A DNA stretch of 64,000 bases, taken from contig NZ_JAEDOX010000001.1 of assembly GCF_017872555.1 (NCBI RefSeq), positions 310,001 through 374,000 of the forward strand. The letters run 5' to 3'. Of the stretch, positions 9,845-18,589 are shown piece by piece. Source of the stretch: Ruegeria sp. HKCCSA071. GTDB taxonomy: Bacteria > Pseudomonadota > Alphaproteobacteria > Rhodobacterales > Rhodobacteraceae. The position numbers and the translations under genes are program-made. The notes under the pieces were generated by a model. The model worked only from the letters and a program-made list of their open reading frames with translations, had not been told where the DNA came from and searched no databases. Within the stretch, counting starts at the first letter, position 1; each line of letters opens with the position of its first letter.

Positions 9845-10944
9845 CAGCCGTCCTCCGCATGCAGTAGCAGACCAAGAGACAACAGAATTGCGGCAAAGGG
9901 CGGTGCCCAGGCGGCGATATAGATGGGCAATTGTCCGTTTTCCCCGAGGATTTGCGCGAAATTGCGCACGAAATAGATGGCAAATCCAAGCAGGACGGCT
10001 GTCAGGACGGCGATCCCTGTGCCGCCGAACCGAACGTGGCGCATGGTGAACGCGGCCCCGATCAGAACCATCGAGATCAGAAAGAAAGGCCGGGCCAGCT
10101 GTACCTGCAGCCAGACCTCATATTGCTTGGTCGAGAATCCCGCCTCGCGCAGGTCGCTGATCAACTGGGGCAGGTCGTATACCGAAACCGAATCCTGTTG
10201 CCCCAAAGTGTCCATGATCCGCTGCCGAGTCAGTGAGGTTGGCAGCTCCAGACGCTCGTGTGCAACCGAGTTGGATTCGGGGTTTTGCCCGTCCTGCAAA
10301 GCCCATACCTTTGCTTTGGAAAGAACCCAGTTCCCGCCATCCAACTCTGCCCGGTCCGAAACAATTTGCTGGGTCGGTTTGCCATCCCGCCCAAAAGTGA
10401 TGACGGTAACTCCGTCCAGCCGCAGCTTGTCTTGGTTCGACGTTGCCCGGGCGTGGATGACAGCCTGCCCATTCTCGGCAGACTGGCGCAGCCAAAGGCC
10501 CTCGCTGCTGATCGAAAGGGCCGAACTGCCGTTGTTTCGGTAGGAATCCGACAAGCGCCGGAATTCTTCGGATGTGGCTGCTGCAATAGGGTTCAGCAGT
10601 GCGACTGCCAGCGTGCCGATGATCAGCGACAACAGGACAGGCGCAACCAAGGCGCGGATGCCCGAGCGGCCAGTTGCACGGGTCACCACAAGTTCGGACG
10701 TACGTGCCAGCCCGACGAACAGCGCAATGGTGGACAGGATCACCAGCAGAGGCAGCATTTCGCTGATGGCGGCTGGTGTATTCAGCAGTGTGAGGTGCAG
10801 CAGCTGGGCAAAAGACAGGTCGAAATCGTCAAAGCGGCGAATCTGTTCGATCAGATCGATGAGAATCATCAAGGTCAGAAAAATACCTCCGATGACCATG
10901 AAGCTTTGCAGAAACCGGCGAGCGAAATAACGGTCCAGGATCAT
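9844..10944 (-). CDS. lptG: LPS export ABC transporter permease LptG
   Basis: Inner-membrane permease of the LptB2FG transporter that extracts lipopolysaccharide for the Lpt bridge. YjgP/YjgQ architecture is clear: N-terminal transmembrane segments (about 12-32, 60-80, 100-122), a periplasmic jelly-roll domain (about 130-265), and three C-terminal transmembrane helices. The start MILDRYFARRFLQSF is LptG-like. It is 366 residues. The usual partner LptF would be expected directly upstream, but the next 230 bp lead straight to the divergent pepA. Confidence 0.9.
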   Translation of the reverse strand: MILDRYFARRFLQSFMVIGGIFLTLMILIDLIEQIRRFDDFDLSFAQLLHLTLLNTPAAISEMLPLLVILSTIALFVGLARTSELVVTRATGRSGIRALVAPVLLSLIIGTLAVALLNPIAAATSEEFRRLSDSYRNNGSSALSISSEGLWLRQSAENGQAVIHARATSNQDKLRLDGVTVITFGRDGKPTQQIVSDRAELDGGNWVLSKAKVWALQDGQNPESNSVAHERLELPTSLTRQRIMDTLGQQDSVSVYDLPQLISDLREAGFSTKQYEVWLQVQLARPFFLISMVLIGAAFTMRHVRFGGTGIAVLTAVLLGFAIYFVRNFAQILGENGQLPIYIAAWAPPFAAILLSLGLLLHAEDG

Positions 10945-11174
10945 GGGCGCGAACCCATTGCGCCTGTAGCGCGAGGGTTCGGGCCGATATCGCGCCTGCG
11001 CAATGCTGCGCGCGACAGCGTATGCCTGCCCTGTCGTACCACGTTTTTTCTCCCCCGAGCCTGCCGGTCATTTTTTCGGGACCTTAATGCAATTGAAAGG
11101 CGGGGAAAACTGCTATCTGGTCAATGCGTGCCCCGCGGGCTAGGTCTTGGGGAACAGAATTCGAGGAGTGTACA

Positions 11175-12641
11175 ATGAGCAGTCTGATACCGATCCGTTT
11201 TCAGGAATTTGACCTTGAAGCTATGGCGCAGGCCGGGGGGCGCGTCGCTATCATCATTCCGGATGACGGTAAGATGAGCCCGGCAGCCCGCCGGGCAAAC
11301 CGTCTGACGAAGGGCGGCTTGGCGCGGCTTGTTGAAAGCGAGAGTTTCAGAAAGTCGAAGACAGGTGATGTCGTCTCGATGGCATGGCCCACAGGGATGG
11401 CGGCAGAGGCGCTGGATGTTCTGGTTCTGCCACGTCGCCCCGAGGCCGGCGAAGCCCGCAAGGCAGGGGCGGCGCTGGCTAAGCTGGCAGGCGGCAAGGA
11501 CATGCTGGTGATGGTGGGCAATCAGGCGCGGGCCGAGGATCTGGCACTGGGGATTGTTCTGCGCAGCTATGAATTCGACGCGCATAAAACCAAGGAAAGC
11601 CAGAAGGCGGGCACAGTGACAATCAGCCACGCAAAGCCTGCGGAGGCCGAGGCAGATTTTGCACCTCTCTATGCAATTGCTGATGGCGTTCGGATGACGC
11701 GCGATCTGACCAATGAACCAGCAAATGTTTTGACCACCACTGAATTCGCGGACCGCCTGGTTGAGATGCAGGGGCTGGGTCTTGAGGTCGAAGTACTGGA
11801 CGAAGACAAGCTGGCCGAGCTGGGAATGCGCACGTTGCTAAGCGTCGGGCAGGGCTCGGACAGCCCTTCGAAAGTGGTGGTGATGCAGTGGAATGGCGGG
11901 GCCAAGGATGACGCGCCTTTGGCACTGGTCGGAAAGGGCGTGGTGTTCGACACGGGTGGTATCTCGCTCAAACCCGCTGCTGGCATGGAAGAGATGACCA
12001 TGGACATGGGCGGCGCCGGCGTTGTTGCGGGCACCATGCGCGCGCTGGCCAAGCGCAAGGCAAAAGCCAATGTCGTGGCGCTGGTCGGTCTTGTCGAGAA
12101 TATGCCATCAGGTAACGCCACCCGTCCGGGTGATGTGGTCAGGTCGATGAAGGGCGATACGGTCGAGATCATCAACACCGACGCCGAGGGCCGCCTGGTT
12201 CTGTGTGACGTGATGTGGTACGCGCAGGAACGATTCAAGCCGGTCGGTATGATTGACCTGGCAACTTTGACCGGTGCGATCATCATCGGGTTGGGCCATG
12301 AAAACGCTGGTGTCTTTTCGAACAATGACACGTTTTGTGATGCCTTCCTGAAATCTGCCAAGGCCGAGGATGAAGGCGCTTGGCGGATGCCATTGGGCGA
12401 CGCCTATGACAAGTTGCTGAAATCGCGCATTGCCGACATGAAGAACGTGGGCGGTCGCCCCGCCGGTTCAGTCACCGCCGCGCAGTTCCTCCAGCGGTTC
12501 GTGAAAGAGGAAACGCCGTGGATTCACCTGGACATCGCGGGCGTCGCCTCGGTGGCTGAAGAGACCTCTTATGCGCCCAAAGGTGCCACCGGCTGGGGCG
12601 TGCGCGCATTGAGCCGGTTTGTGCAGGACAATTTCGAGTAA
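11175..12641 (+). CDS. pepA: Leucyl aminopeptidase (M17 family)
   Basis: Cytoplasmic dizinc aminopeptidase that removes N-terminal residues from peptides. The M17 signature NTDAEGRLVLCD and the metal/catalytic block GKGVVFDTGGISLKP are intact. I place the start at 11175 (MSSLIPIRFQEFD), which has a GAGGAG ribosome-binding site 7 bp upstream, rather than at upstream in-frame codons with no such site. This gives 488 residues, normal for the family. holC follows after 4 bp. Confidence 0.94.
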   Translation: MSSLIPIRFQEFDLEAMAQAGGRVAIIIPDDGKMSPAARRANRLTKGGLARLVESESFRKSKTGDVVSMAWPTGMAAEALDVLVLPRRPEAGEARKAGAALAKLAGGKDMLVMVGNQARAEDLALGIVLRSYEFDAHKTKESQKAGTVTISHAKPAEAEADFAPLYAIADGVRMTRDLTNEPANVLTTTEFADRLVEMQGLGLEVEVLDEDKLAELGMRTLLSVGQGSDSPSKVVVMQWNGGAKDDAPLALVGKGVVFDTGGISLKPAAGMEEMTMDMGGAGVVAGTMRALAKRKAKANVVALVGLVENMPSGNATRPGDVVRSMKGDTVEIINTDAEGRLVLCDVMWYAQERFKPVGMIDLATLTGAIIIGLGHENAGVFSNNDTFCDAFLKSAKAEDEGAWRMPLGDAYDKLLKSRIADMKNVGGRPAGSVTAAQFLQRFVKEETPWIHLDIAGVASVAEETSYAPKGATGWGVRALSRFVQDNFE

Positions 12642-12645
12642 GCAT

Positions 12646-13104
12646 ATGGGCGCTGTCTATTTCTACCACCTGACCCGCCAGCCGCTGGAGCACACCTTGC
12701 CCGTGCTGCTGGACAAGGCGCGGCAAGCCGGGTGGCGGATAGCCGTGCGGGGTACTGACCCTGCGCGGATGGACTGGCTGGATGAAAAGCTGTGGCTGGG
12801 CCCCGAGGAGGGATTCTTGCCGCATGGTCGCGCTGGCGGCCCGCACGACGCGGACCAGCCGATCCTGCTGACCACCAGCGCCGTGGCGGGAAATGGTGCG
12901 ACCTGTATCATGGCTGTGGATGGCGCGCCGGTCGAAGCAGAAGAAGTCGCCGCGTTGGAACGGGTTTGTATCCTGTTCGATGGCAATGACGACATGGCTG
13001 TACAACAGGCGCGCGGGCAGTGGAAAGCGCTGACGGATGCCGGATGTTCCGCACAATACTGGTCGGAGGAGTCCGGGCGGTGGGAAAAAAAGGCTGAAGC
13101 CTGA
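12646..13104 (+). CDS. holC: DNA polymerase III chi subunit
   Basis: Clamp-loader accessory subunit that links DNA polymerase III to SSB. The N-terminal block GAVYFYHLTRQPLEHTLPVL and the segment DWLDEKLWLG-x-EEGFLPHG are characteristic of the chi family. The ATG at 12646 is only 4 bp after pepA; pepA-holC linkage is a common proteobacterial arrangement. 152 residues, usual length. An aldo/keto reductase gene follows after 29 bp. Confidence 0.9.
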   Translation: MGAVYFYHLTRQPLEHTLPVLLDKARQAGWRIAVRGTDPARMDWLDEKLWLGPEEGFLPHGRAGGPHDADQPILLTTSAVAGNGATCIMAVDGAPVEAEEVAALERVCILFDGNDDMAVQQARGQWKALTDAGCSAQYWSEESGRWEKKAEA

Positions 13105-13133
13105 CCGGCCCGCATTTTTCAGGAGATACGACA

Positions 13134-14180
13134 ATGCAGAAAAAGCCTTTGGGCCGTACCGGAATTATCGTGAGCGATCTGTGCCTTGGCACGATGACAT
13201 TTGGCTCTCAAACGTCTGAAACGGATTCGCACCGTCAGATGGATATGGCGTTGGACGCGGGGATCAACTTTGTCGATGCGGCCGAAATGTATCCGGTGAA
13301 CCCTGTAGCGAAAGAAACGATCGGGCGCACCGAAGAGATTTTGGGAAACTGGAATGCCGCCAATCCTACCCGCCGGGGAGATTATGTTTTGGCGACCAAG
13401 CATTCCGGCGCGGGGCTGTCTTTTGTCCGTGATGGTGCGCCGATCACTGCCCGCACAATACCCGAAGCAGTTGAGGGGTCTTTGCGACGTTTGCAGACCG
13501 GGTACATCGACCTCTATCAGTTCCACTGGCCCAATCGGGGCAGCTATATGTTTCGGCAGAACTGGGATTATGCGCCGTCTGGCGAAAACACGGACGAAGT
13601 GCTGAGCAACATGCAGGAATGCCTTGAGGCATTGCAGGCTCAGGTGGACAAAGGCAATATCCGTGCCTTTGGCCTGTCTAATGAAAGCGCTTGGGGAACC
13701 GCGCAATGGCTGCGGCTGGCCGAACAGATGGGGGCGCCGCGCGTGGCATCGGTGCAGAACGAATATTCATTGCTGTGCCGCCATTTCGACACCGACCTGG
13801 GTGAGTTGAGTGTGCATGAAGATGTTGGGCTGATGGCGTTTTCCCCTTTGGCGGCAGGATTTTTGACCGGGAAGTATCAAAATGACTGCGTCCCCGACGG
13901 ATCGCGTATGTCCTTTGTGCCCGAGATGGGAGGCCGGAAATCCGGTCGTGTTTTCGAGGCGGTTGCAGCTTATCTGGACATCGCCGCGCGGCATGGTCTG
14001 GATCCGGTGCATATGGCACTGGCGTGGTGCCGGACGCGCCCGTTCATGATGTCGGCAATCTTCGGGGCCACGACCGTTGCACAGCTGGATCATATTCTGG
14101 CGGGCGTGGATCTTGAATTACCCAAGGATGTGTTGGCCGAGATCAGCAGGGCGCATCGGGCGCATCCGATGCCGTTTTAG
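13134..14180 (+). CDS. Aldo/keto reductase (Tas-like)
   Basis: NADP(H)-dependent oxidoreductase of the aldo/keto reductase TIM-barrel fold. Catalytic residues are visible: Asp and Tyr in FVDAAEMYP, Lys in YVLATKHSG and His in LYQFHWPNR. The start MQKKPLGRTGIIVSDLCLGT is typical, and the 348-residue length and inserted loop after the Tyr fit the Tas subgroup. A good ribosome-binding site (AGGAGAT) precedes the ATG. Substrate unknown. A dispersed repeat with two hairpins directly follows the stop codon. Confidence 0.87.
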   Translation: MQKKPLGRTGIIVSDLCLGTMTFGSQTSETDSHRQMDMALDAGINFVDAAEMYPVNPVAKETIGRTEEILGNWNAANPTRRGDYVLATKHSGAGLSFVRDGAPITARTIPEAVEGSLRRLQTGYIDLYQFHWPNRGSYMFRQNWDYAPSGENTDEVLSNMQECLEALQAQVDKGNIRAFGLSNESAWGTAQWLRLAEQMGAPRVASVQNEYSLLCRHFDTDLGELSVHEDVGLMAFSPLAAGFLTGKYQNDCVPDGSRMSFVPEMGGRKSGRVFEAVAAYLDIAARHGLDPVHMALAWCRTRPFMMSAIFGATTVAQLDHILAGVDLELPKDVLAEISRAHRAHPMPF

Positions 14181-14237
14181 GGGCTCTGCCCCCGTCGCCT
14201 TTGGCGACGCCCCCGGGATGTTTTTGGCCAGATGAAG
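14180..14237 (+). repeat. Roseobacter-type intergenic repeat, copy B, probable terminator
   Basis: Two perfect hairpins (GGGGC-TCT-GCCCC at 14180-14192 and CGTCGCC-TTT-GGCGACG at 14193-14209) are followed by the core CCCCGGGATGTTTTT then GGCCAGATGAAG (14211-14237). It lies between two convergent genes, and the hairpin plus T-run suggests termination for the aldo/keto reductase transcript. Confidence 0.75.
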
Positions 14238-14247
14238 AAGGATCCGG

Positions 14248-15234
14248 TCAGTGATGGGTGGGATGCGCGCGTTCGTGTCTCAGGTCGCGGGCCGATTGAC
14301 CGTGGGCGGTGCGGAAGGCGCGGGCAAAGCTGGATTGTGAGGCAAAGCCTGTGGCGAGCGCTACATCCATCAATGGCATGTCGGTGTCGGTGACCAGACG
14401 ACGGGCCTCGGCCAGGCGCAGTTGCAGATAGTGGTCCTGCGGCGTCGTGTTCAGGCGCAGGCGGAATTGTTGTTGCAGCGTCCGCGGGCTGGTGCCTAGG
14501 CGATCTGCGATATAGGCCAACGGCAGAGGATCATCCAGTGACGCCTGCATCATTGAGTTGGCCTTTGCGGTCAGTGCTGTGTGGCGATGTGGCGCGCCTG
14601 TGCGGCTTTGCGGTTTTCCAGGGGCCGGAGCGCCATCGTAAAGGAACAGGCCCGCAACACGCGCAGCGAAACTCGCGCCGTGACGGGCGGCGATGATGTG
14701 CAGCATCATCTCGACAGCCGGAATTGCGCCACCCGAAGTCAGGCGGTTGCCCGAAACGGTGAAGCGGTCGGTGCGTACATCAACTTCGGGAAACCGGGTG
14801 GCGAAATTTTCGAGGTCTTCCCAATGGGTTGTTGCCAGGTGGCCGTCCAGTAGCCCGGCCTCGGCCAGAAGCCAGGGACCGCCATCAATGCCTGCCATCG
14901 TTGCGCCGGTGCCGGCGATGCGGCGCAGACCAGCCAGAAGGCTGGGGGTGGCGTGGCGGGCCAGTTGGAACCCGGCGACCACGATCATCAGGTCGCAGGA
15001 TTGCAGCCGGGCCAGTGGAATACCAGGCACTTGCAACGCACTTGTCAGCATTGCGGGTTCTGGCGTCGCGGTCACATAGTCCCAGTCAAAGGCCGGGCGG
15101 TCTGCCAGACGGTTCGCGGCCCGCATCGGATCCACCGCAGAGGCAAAGCTGAGCGTGTTGCATTCGTCCAGCACAAGCACCGCTGTTTTCAGGGCGCGGT
15201 GTTCCGGTTGCAGTATGTTTTTTGCGGATTTCAT
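14248..15234 (-). CDS. cdhR: GlxA/AraC-family transcriptional regulator of carnitine catabolism
   Basis: A 328-residue regulator with an N-terminal DJ-1/PfpI-like domain (about 20-190) and a C-terminal AraC double helix-turn-helix (about 225-325, with YIADRLGTSPRTLQQQFR and ALATGFASQSSFARAFR). The start at 15234 (MKSAKNILQ) avoids an extended open frame that would run through the intergenic region. It is divergent from the dehydrocarnitine cleavage and carnitine dehydrogenase genes. By gene context it corresponds to Pseudomonas CdhR, an activator of the carnitine genes; the specific inducer is inferred. Confidence 0.8.
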   Translation of the reverse strand: MKSAKNILQPEHRALKTAVLVLDECNTLSFASAVDPMRAANRLADRPAFDWDYVTATPEPAMLTSALQVPGIPLARLQSCDLMIVVAGFQLARHATPSLLAGLRRIAGTGATMAGIDGGPWLLAEAGLLDGHLATTHWEDLENFATRFPEVDVRTDRFTVSGNRLTSGGAIPAVEMMLHIIAARHGASFAARVAGLFLYDGAPAPGKPQSRTGAPHRHTALTAKANSMMQASLDDPLPLAYIADRLGTSPRTLQQQFRLRLNTTPQDHYLQLRLAEARRLVTDTDMPLMDVALATGFASQSSFARAFRTAHGQSARDLRHERAHPTHH

Positions 15235-15367
15235 CAAGTTTGATTCGCATATTGCCAAGTGGGTTTTCCAAAGCTGCGCCAGAGTCGGGTCAGAACGCAA
15301 ATCGGAATCCGGGGAAAAGCCTGGGGAAAACCCTTGGCACAAGCCGGTATAAGCTGGGGAAAACACC
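15235..15367. promoter_or_regulatory. Divergent cdhR-cdhC control region with repeats
   Basis: A 133-bp intergenic region. An imperfect inverted repeat pairs GCCAAGTGGGTTTTCC (15254-15269) with GGAAAACCCTTGGC (15325-15338). Three copies of GGGGAAAA lie at 15311, 15323 and 15356; the last doubles as the ribosome-binding site of cdhC. This is a plausible operator for the AraC-type regulator, but no binding consensus is known to me. Confidence 0.5.
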
Positions 15368-16282
15368 ATGCCTTTGGAAATGAACCGCGAAGTCTTTATC
15401 ACCTGTGCCGTAACCGGCTCGGGTGGAACGCAGGACCGCAGCCCGCATGTGCCGCGGTCACCACAGCAGATCGCCGACAGCGCAATCGCTGCAGCCAAGG
15501 CCGGGGCGGCAGTGGTTCACTGCCACGTGCGCGACCCCGAGACCGGTGCGCCAAGCCGCAGGCTGGATTTGTACCGTGAGGTGACAGACCGCATCCGTGA
15601 CGCTGATGTGGACGCCGTTTTGAATCTGACCGCAGGGATGGGTGGCGATATCGTGTTTGGCGGTGTTGAAAACCCGTTTCCTGTGGCCGAAGGCACCGAC
15701 ATGGTTGGCGCTTCGGAACGTGTGGCGCATATTGCCGAGTGTTTGCCCGAGATATGCACCTTGGACTGCGGCACAATGAACTTTGCCGAGGCCGATTATG
15801 TTATGACGAATACGCCCGGTGCGCTGCGCGCAATGGGCAAGATGATGACCGATCTGGGTGTGAAGCCTGAAATCGAAGCCTTTGACACCGGCCACCTGTG
15901 GTTTGCAAAGCAACTGGTGAAGGAAGGGATTCTGGCGCCCAACGCTCTGGTTCAGCTGTGTATGGGGGTGCCGTGGGGCGCGCCGGATGATCTGAATACC
16001 TTTATGGCGATGGTGAACAACGTGCCGGATGACTGGACCTTCAGCGCGTTTTCGCTGGGACGGAACGAGATGCCGTTTGTCGCGGCTTCGGTTCTGGCAG
16101 GCGGCAACGTGCGCGTGGGGCTTGAGGACAACCTTTGGCTGGATAAGGGCGTAATGGCCGAGAACTGGCAACTGGTGGAACGTGCGGGATCCATCATCGA
16201 GAATATGGGCGCGCGCGTGATAGGCCCTGACGAAGTCCGTGCGAAGCTGGGGCTGACCAAGCAGGCACCGGTTGCAAAATAA
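15368..16282 (+). CDS. cdhC: Beta-keto acid cleavage enzyme (BKACE, DUF849), probable dehydrocarnitine cleavage enzyme
   Basis: Zinc-dependent enzyme of the DUF849/BKACE family. In carnitine degradation it converts 3-dehydrocarnitine plus acetyl-CoA into acetoacetate plus betainyl-CoA. Metal-binding histidines are in VVHCHVRDPETG and the conserved Glu is in VGLEDNLWL. 304 residues, normal. The carnitine assignment rests on context: the next gene is a carnitine dehydrogenase fused to a betainyl-CoA thioesterase, so the three steps from carnitine to glycine betaine are encoded together. Confidence 0.85.
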   Translation: MPLEMNREVFITCAVTGSGGTQDRSPHVPRSPQQIADSAIAAAKAGAAVVHCHVRDPETGAPSRRLDLYREVTDRIRDADVDAVLNLTAGMGGDIVFGGVENPFPVAEGTDMVGASERVAHIAECLPEICTLDCGTMNFAEADYVMTNTPGALRAMGKMMTDLGVKPEIEAFDTGHLWFAKQLVKEGILAPNALVQLCMGVPWGAPDDLNTFMAMVNNVPDDWTFSAFSLGRNEMPFVAASVLAGGNVRVGLEDNLWLDKGVMAENWQLVERAGSIIENMGARVIGPDEVRAKLGLTKQAPVAK

Positions 16283-16296
16283 TGGGCACGCGGAGT

Positions 16297-16343
16297 TTGG
16301 GGGCCAGCCCCCAAGCCCCCGGAATATTTCTAAAAAGATGAAT
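16297..16343 (+). repeat. Roseobacter-type intergenic repeat, copy C
   Basis: Hairpin TTGGGGGC-CA-GCCCCCAA (16297-16314) followed by CCCCCGGAATATTTC and AAAAAGATGAA (to 16343). It lies inside the carnitine operon, between cdhC and cdhA, so if it terminates it must do so only partially. Confidence 0.65.
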
Positions 16344-16369
16344 CATGCGCAGCCAGTAGGTGGGAAATC

Positions 16370-17833
16370 ATGAAAACGGCATCAATTATTGGGGGCGGAG
16401 TTATCGGCGGTGGATGGGCTGCGCGGTTCCTGCTCAATGGCTGGGACGTGCGGGTGTTTGACCCTGACCCCGAGGCGGAACGCAAAATTGGCGAGGTGCT
16501 GGATAACGCAAGGCGGTCCTTGCCGGGGCTGAGTGATGTTCCGTTGCCAGCCGAGGGTGTGCTGAGCTTTCACAGCGACATGGCCGAAGCGGTTAAGGGT
16601 GCGACTTGGATTCAGGAGAGCGTGCCGGAACGTCTGGATTTGAAACTGAAGGTTTACAAAGGCTTGCAGGAGGCTTGCGATCCAGGCGCGATCATTGGAT
16701 CCTCGACCAGCGGGTTCAAGCCGTCCGAACTTCAGGACGGAGCGCTGCGCCCCGAGCAGATCGTGGTGACGCACCCCTTCAACCCGGTTTACCTGTTGCC
16801 TTTGATCGAGCTTGTACCAACAGGCAAGAACTCGCCCGAGATGATCAAACAGGCCCAGGAGCTGTTGAAATCGCTTGGGTTCTTCCCGCTGCACGTCAAG
16901 AAAGAGATCGATGCGCATATCGCCGACCGGTTCCTGGAAGCTGTCTGGCGCGAGGCGCTTTGGCTGGTCAAGGATGGGATCGCGACAACCGAAGAAATTG
17001 ACGAGGCCATCCGTATGGGCTTCGGCATCCGCTGGGCGCAGATGGGTCTGTTCGAAACCTACCGCGTGGCCGGGGGCGAGGCGGGGATGCGCCATTTCAT
17101 GGCGCAGTTCGGGCCTGCTTTGAAATGGCCGTGGACCAAGTTGATGGATGTTCCTGAGTTCACTGACGAACTGGTCGATTTGATCGCCAATCAATCTGAC
17201 GCACAATCCGGGATGCATTCGATCCGAGAATTAGAGCGTATTCGCGATAACAACCTTGTTGGTATGATGCGGGCCCTCAAGGCGCAGAATTACGGCGCGG
17301 GGGCGGTGCTGAACCAACATGATGCACGGTTGAAACCCGGAGCGCTGCCGACGCTGGATCAAGCGGATCTGAGCCAGCCCATCCTGACCCTGTCGCGGGC
17401 CGTTCCGCTGGACTGGACGGATTACAACGGCCACATGAACGAAGCGAAATATCTGGAAGCCTTTGCCTCCGCCACCGATCGGTTCATGGAAATCATCGGA
17501 TGCGATGCGGATTACATCGCCTCGGGTGGCAGCTATTTCACGGCGGAGAACCACATTCGCTATGTGGATGAAGCTCATGCTGGTGCCAAAATCGACGTGC
17601 GCACGCAGATGCTGTTGGGGCAGGGGAAGAAGCTGCATGTGTTCCACAGCATGTATGAGGGCGACAAGCTGCTGGCCACCGGCGAAAGTTTTCTGCTGCA
17701 TGTCAGTCTGAAAACCCGCCGCCCCAGCCCGCCATCTGCTGAGATTGAGGCGGCGATGGCGCGGGTTGCCGAGGCTCAGGCCGGGTTGCCTTACCCCGAA
17801 GGCGCAGGCGCGGCGATCAGGAAGCGTTCATGA
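16370..17833 (+). CDS. cdhA: L-carnitine dehydrogenase / betainyl-CoA thioesterase fusion
   Basis: Bifunctional enzyme, 487 residues. The N-terminal part (about 1-310) is a 3-hydroxyacyl-CoA-dehydrogenase-like L-carnitine dehydrogenase with the NAD loop GGGVIGGGWAARFL and the block THPFNPVYLLPLIE. The C-terminal part (about 340-460) is a hot-dog thioesterase with DWTDYNGHMNEAKYL. The fusion couples oxidation of carnitine with release of glycine betaine from betainyl-CoA, which are separate CdhA and CdhB proteins in Pseudomonas. A good ribosome-binding site (GGTGGGAA) precedes the ATG. The following SDR overlaps by 4 bp. Confidence 0.9.
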   Translation: MKTASIIGGGVIGGGWAARFLLNGWDVRVFDPDPEAERKIGEVLDNARRSLPGLSDVPLPAEGVLSFHSDMAEAVKGATWIQESVPERLDLKLKVYKGLQEACDPGAIIGSSTSGFKPSELQDGALRPEQIVVTHPFNPVYLLPLIELVPTGKNSPEMIKQAQELLKSLGFFPLHVKKEIDAHIADRFLEAVWREALWLVKDGIATTEEIDEAIRMGFGIRWAQMGLFETYRVAGGEAGMRHFMAQFGPALKWPWTKLMDVPEFTDELVDLIANQSDAQSGMHSIRELERIRDNNLVGMMRALKAQNYGAGAVLNQHDARLKPGALPTLDQADLSQPILTLSRAVPLDWTDYNGHMNEAKYLEAFASATDRFMEIIGCDADYIASGGSYFTAENHIRYVDEAHAGAKIDVRTQMLLGQGKKLHVFHSMYEGDKLLATGESFLLHVSLKTRRPSPPSAEIEAAMARVAEAQAGLPYPEGAGAAIRKRS

Positions 17834-18588
17834 CGCGCCGGGTTCTGGTGACGGCTGGCGCGTCAGGCGTCGGCCGGGCCATGGCCGAGGCGTTTGACGC
17901 TGTCGGCTATGACGTCCGGGTCACGGATATCGATCAGGCGGCGTTGGATTCTTTGCCCGAACATTGGACCAGGCACCGAGCGGATGTTGCGGACGAAGCT
18001 GACATGCGCGCGGTATTTGACGCCGTCCAATCGACGGGAGGGTTGGATGTGCTTTGTGCCAATGCAGGTATTGCTGGTCCGACCGATGCTATTGAGGATA
18101 TCGATCTGGATGCCTGGCGTGCCTGTGTCGCGGTCAATCTGGATGGTGCTTTTCTGGCGGCGAAACATGCAGCGCCGCTGATGAAATCGGCGCGGGCGGG
18201 CAGTATCATTCTGACCTCGTCGACAGCCGGGCAGTATGGCTACCCGTTTCGCGCACCCTATGCGTCGGCAAAATGGGCTGTCATCGGGTTGATGAAGACG
18301 CTGGCCATGGAGTTGGGGCCCTATGGCATCCGCGCCAATGCCATTTGTCCGGGCGCAGTTGAAGGCCCTCGGATGGAAGGTGTCCTGACCCGCGAGGCCG
18401 CAGCCAAGGGCATGACCCGTGACGAGGTCTATCAGGGCTATGCCTCGGGCACCTCAATGGGGCGCTTTGTTGAAGCGCAGGATATCGCCAATATGGCAGT
18501 CTTCCTTGCCTCAGATGCGGCGCGTCTGGTTTCAGGTCAGGTGATCGCGGTGGATGGTCACACGGTCAACCCGGACCCGAAACTGTAA
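17830..18588 (+). CDS. SDR family oxidoreductase of the carnitine operon
   Basis: Classical short-chain dehydrogenase, 252 residues: cofactor loop TAGASGVGRAMA, CANAGIAG, catalytic Ser in LTSSTAG and YASAK. The Asp-rich segment DVRVTDID after beta-2 suggests NAD rather than NADP. It is translationally coupled to cdhA (ATGA overlap), so a role in the same pathway is likely. Handling of acetoacetate/3-hydroxybutyrate or of a carnitine isomer are candidates (inference); the substrate cannot be read from sequence. Confidence 0.85.
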   Translation: MTRRVLVTAGASGVGRAMAEAFDAVGYDVRVTDIDQAALDSLPEHWTRHRADVADEADMRAVFDAVQSTGGLDVLCANAGIAGPTDAIEDIDLDAWRACVAVNLDGAFLAAKHAAPLMKSARAGSIILTSSTAGQYGYPFRAPYASAKWAVIGLMKTLAMELGPYGIRANAICPGAVEGPRMEGVLTREAAAKGMTRDEVYQGYASGTSMGRFVEAQDIANMAVFLASDAARLVSGQVIAVDGHTVNPDPKL

Positions 18589-18589
18589 C

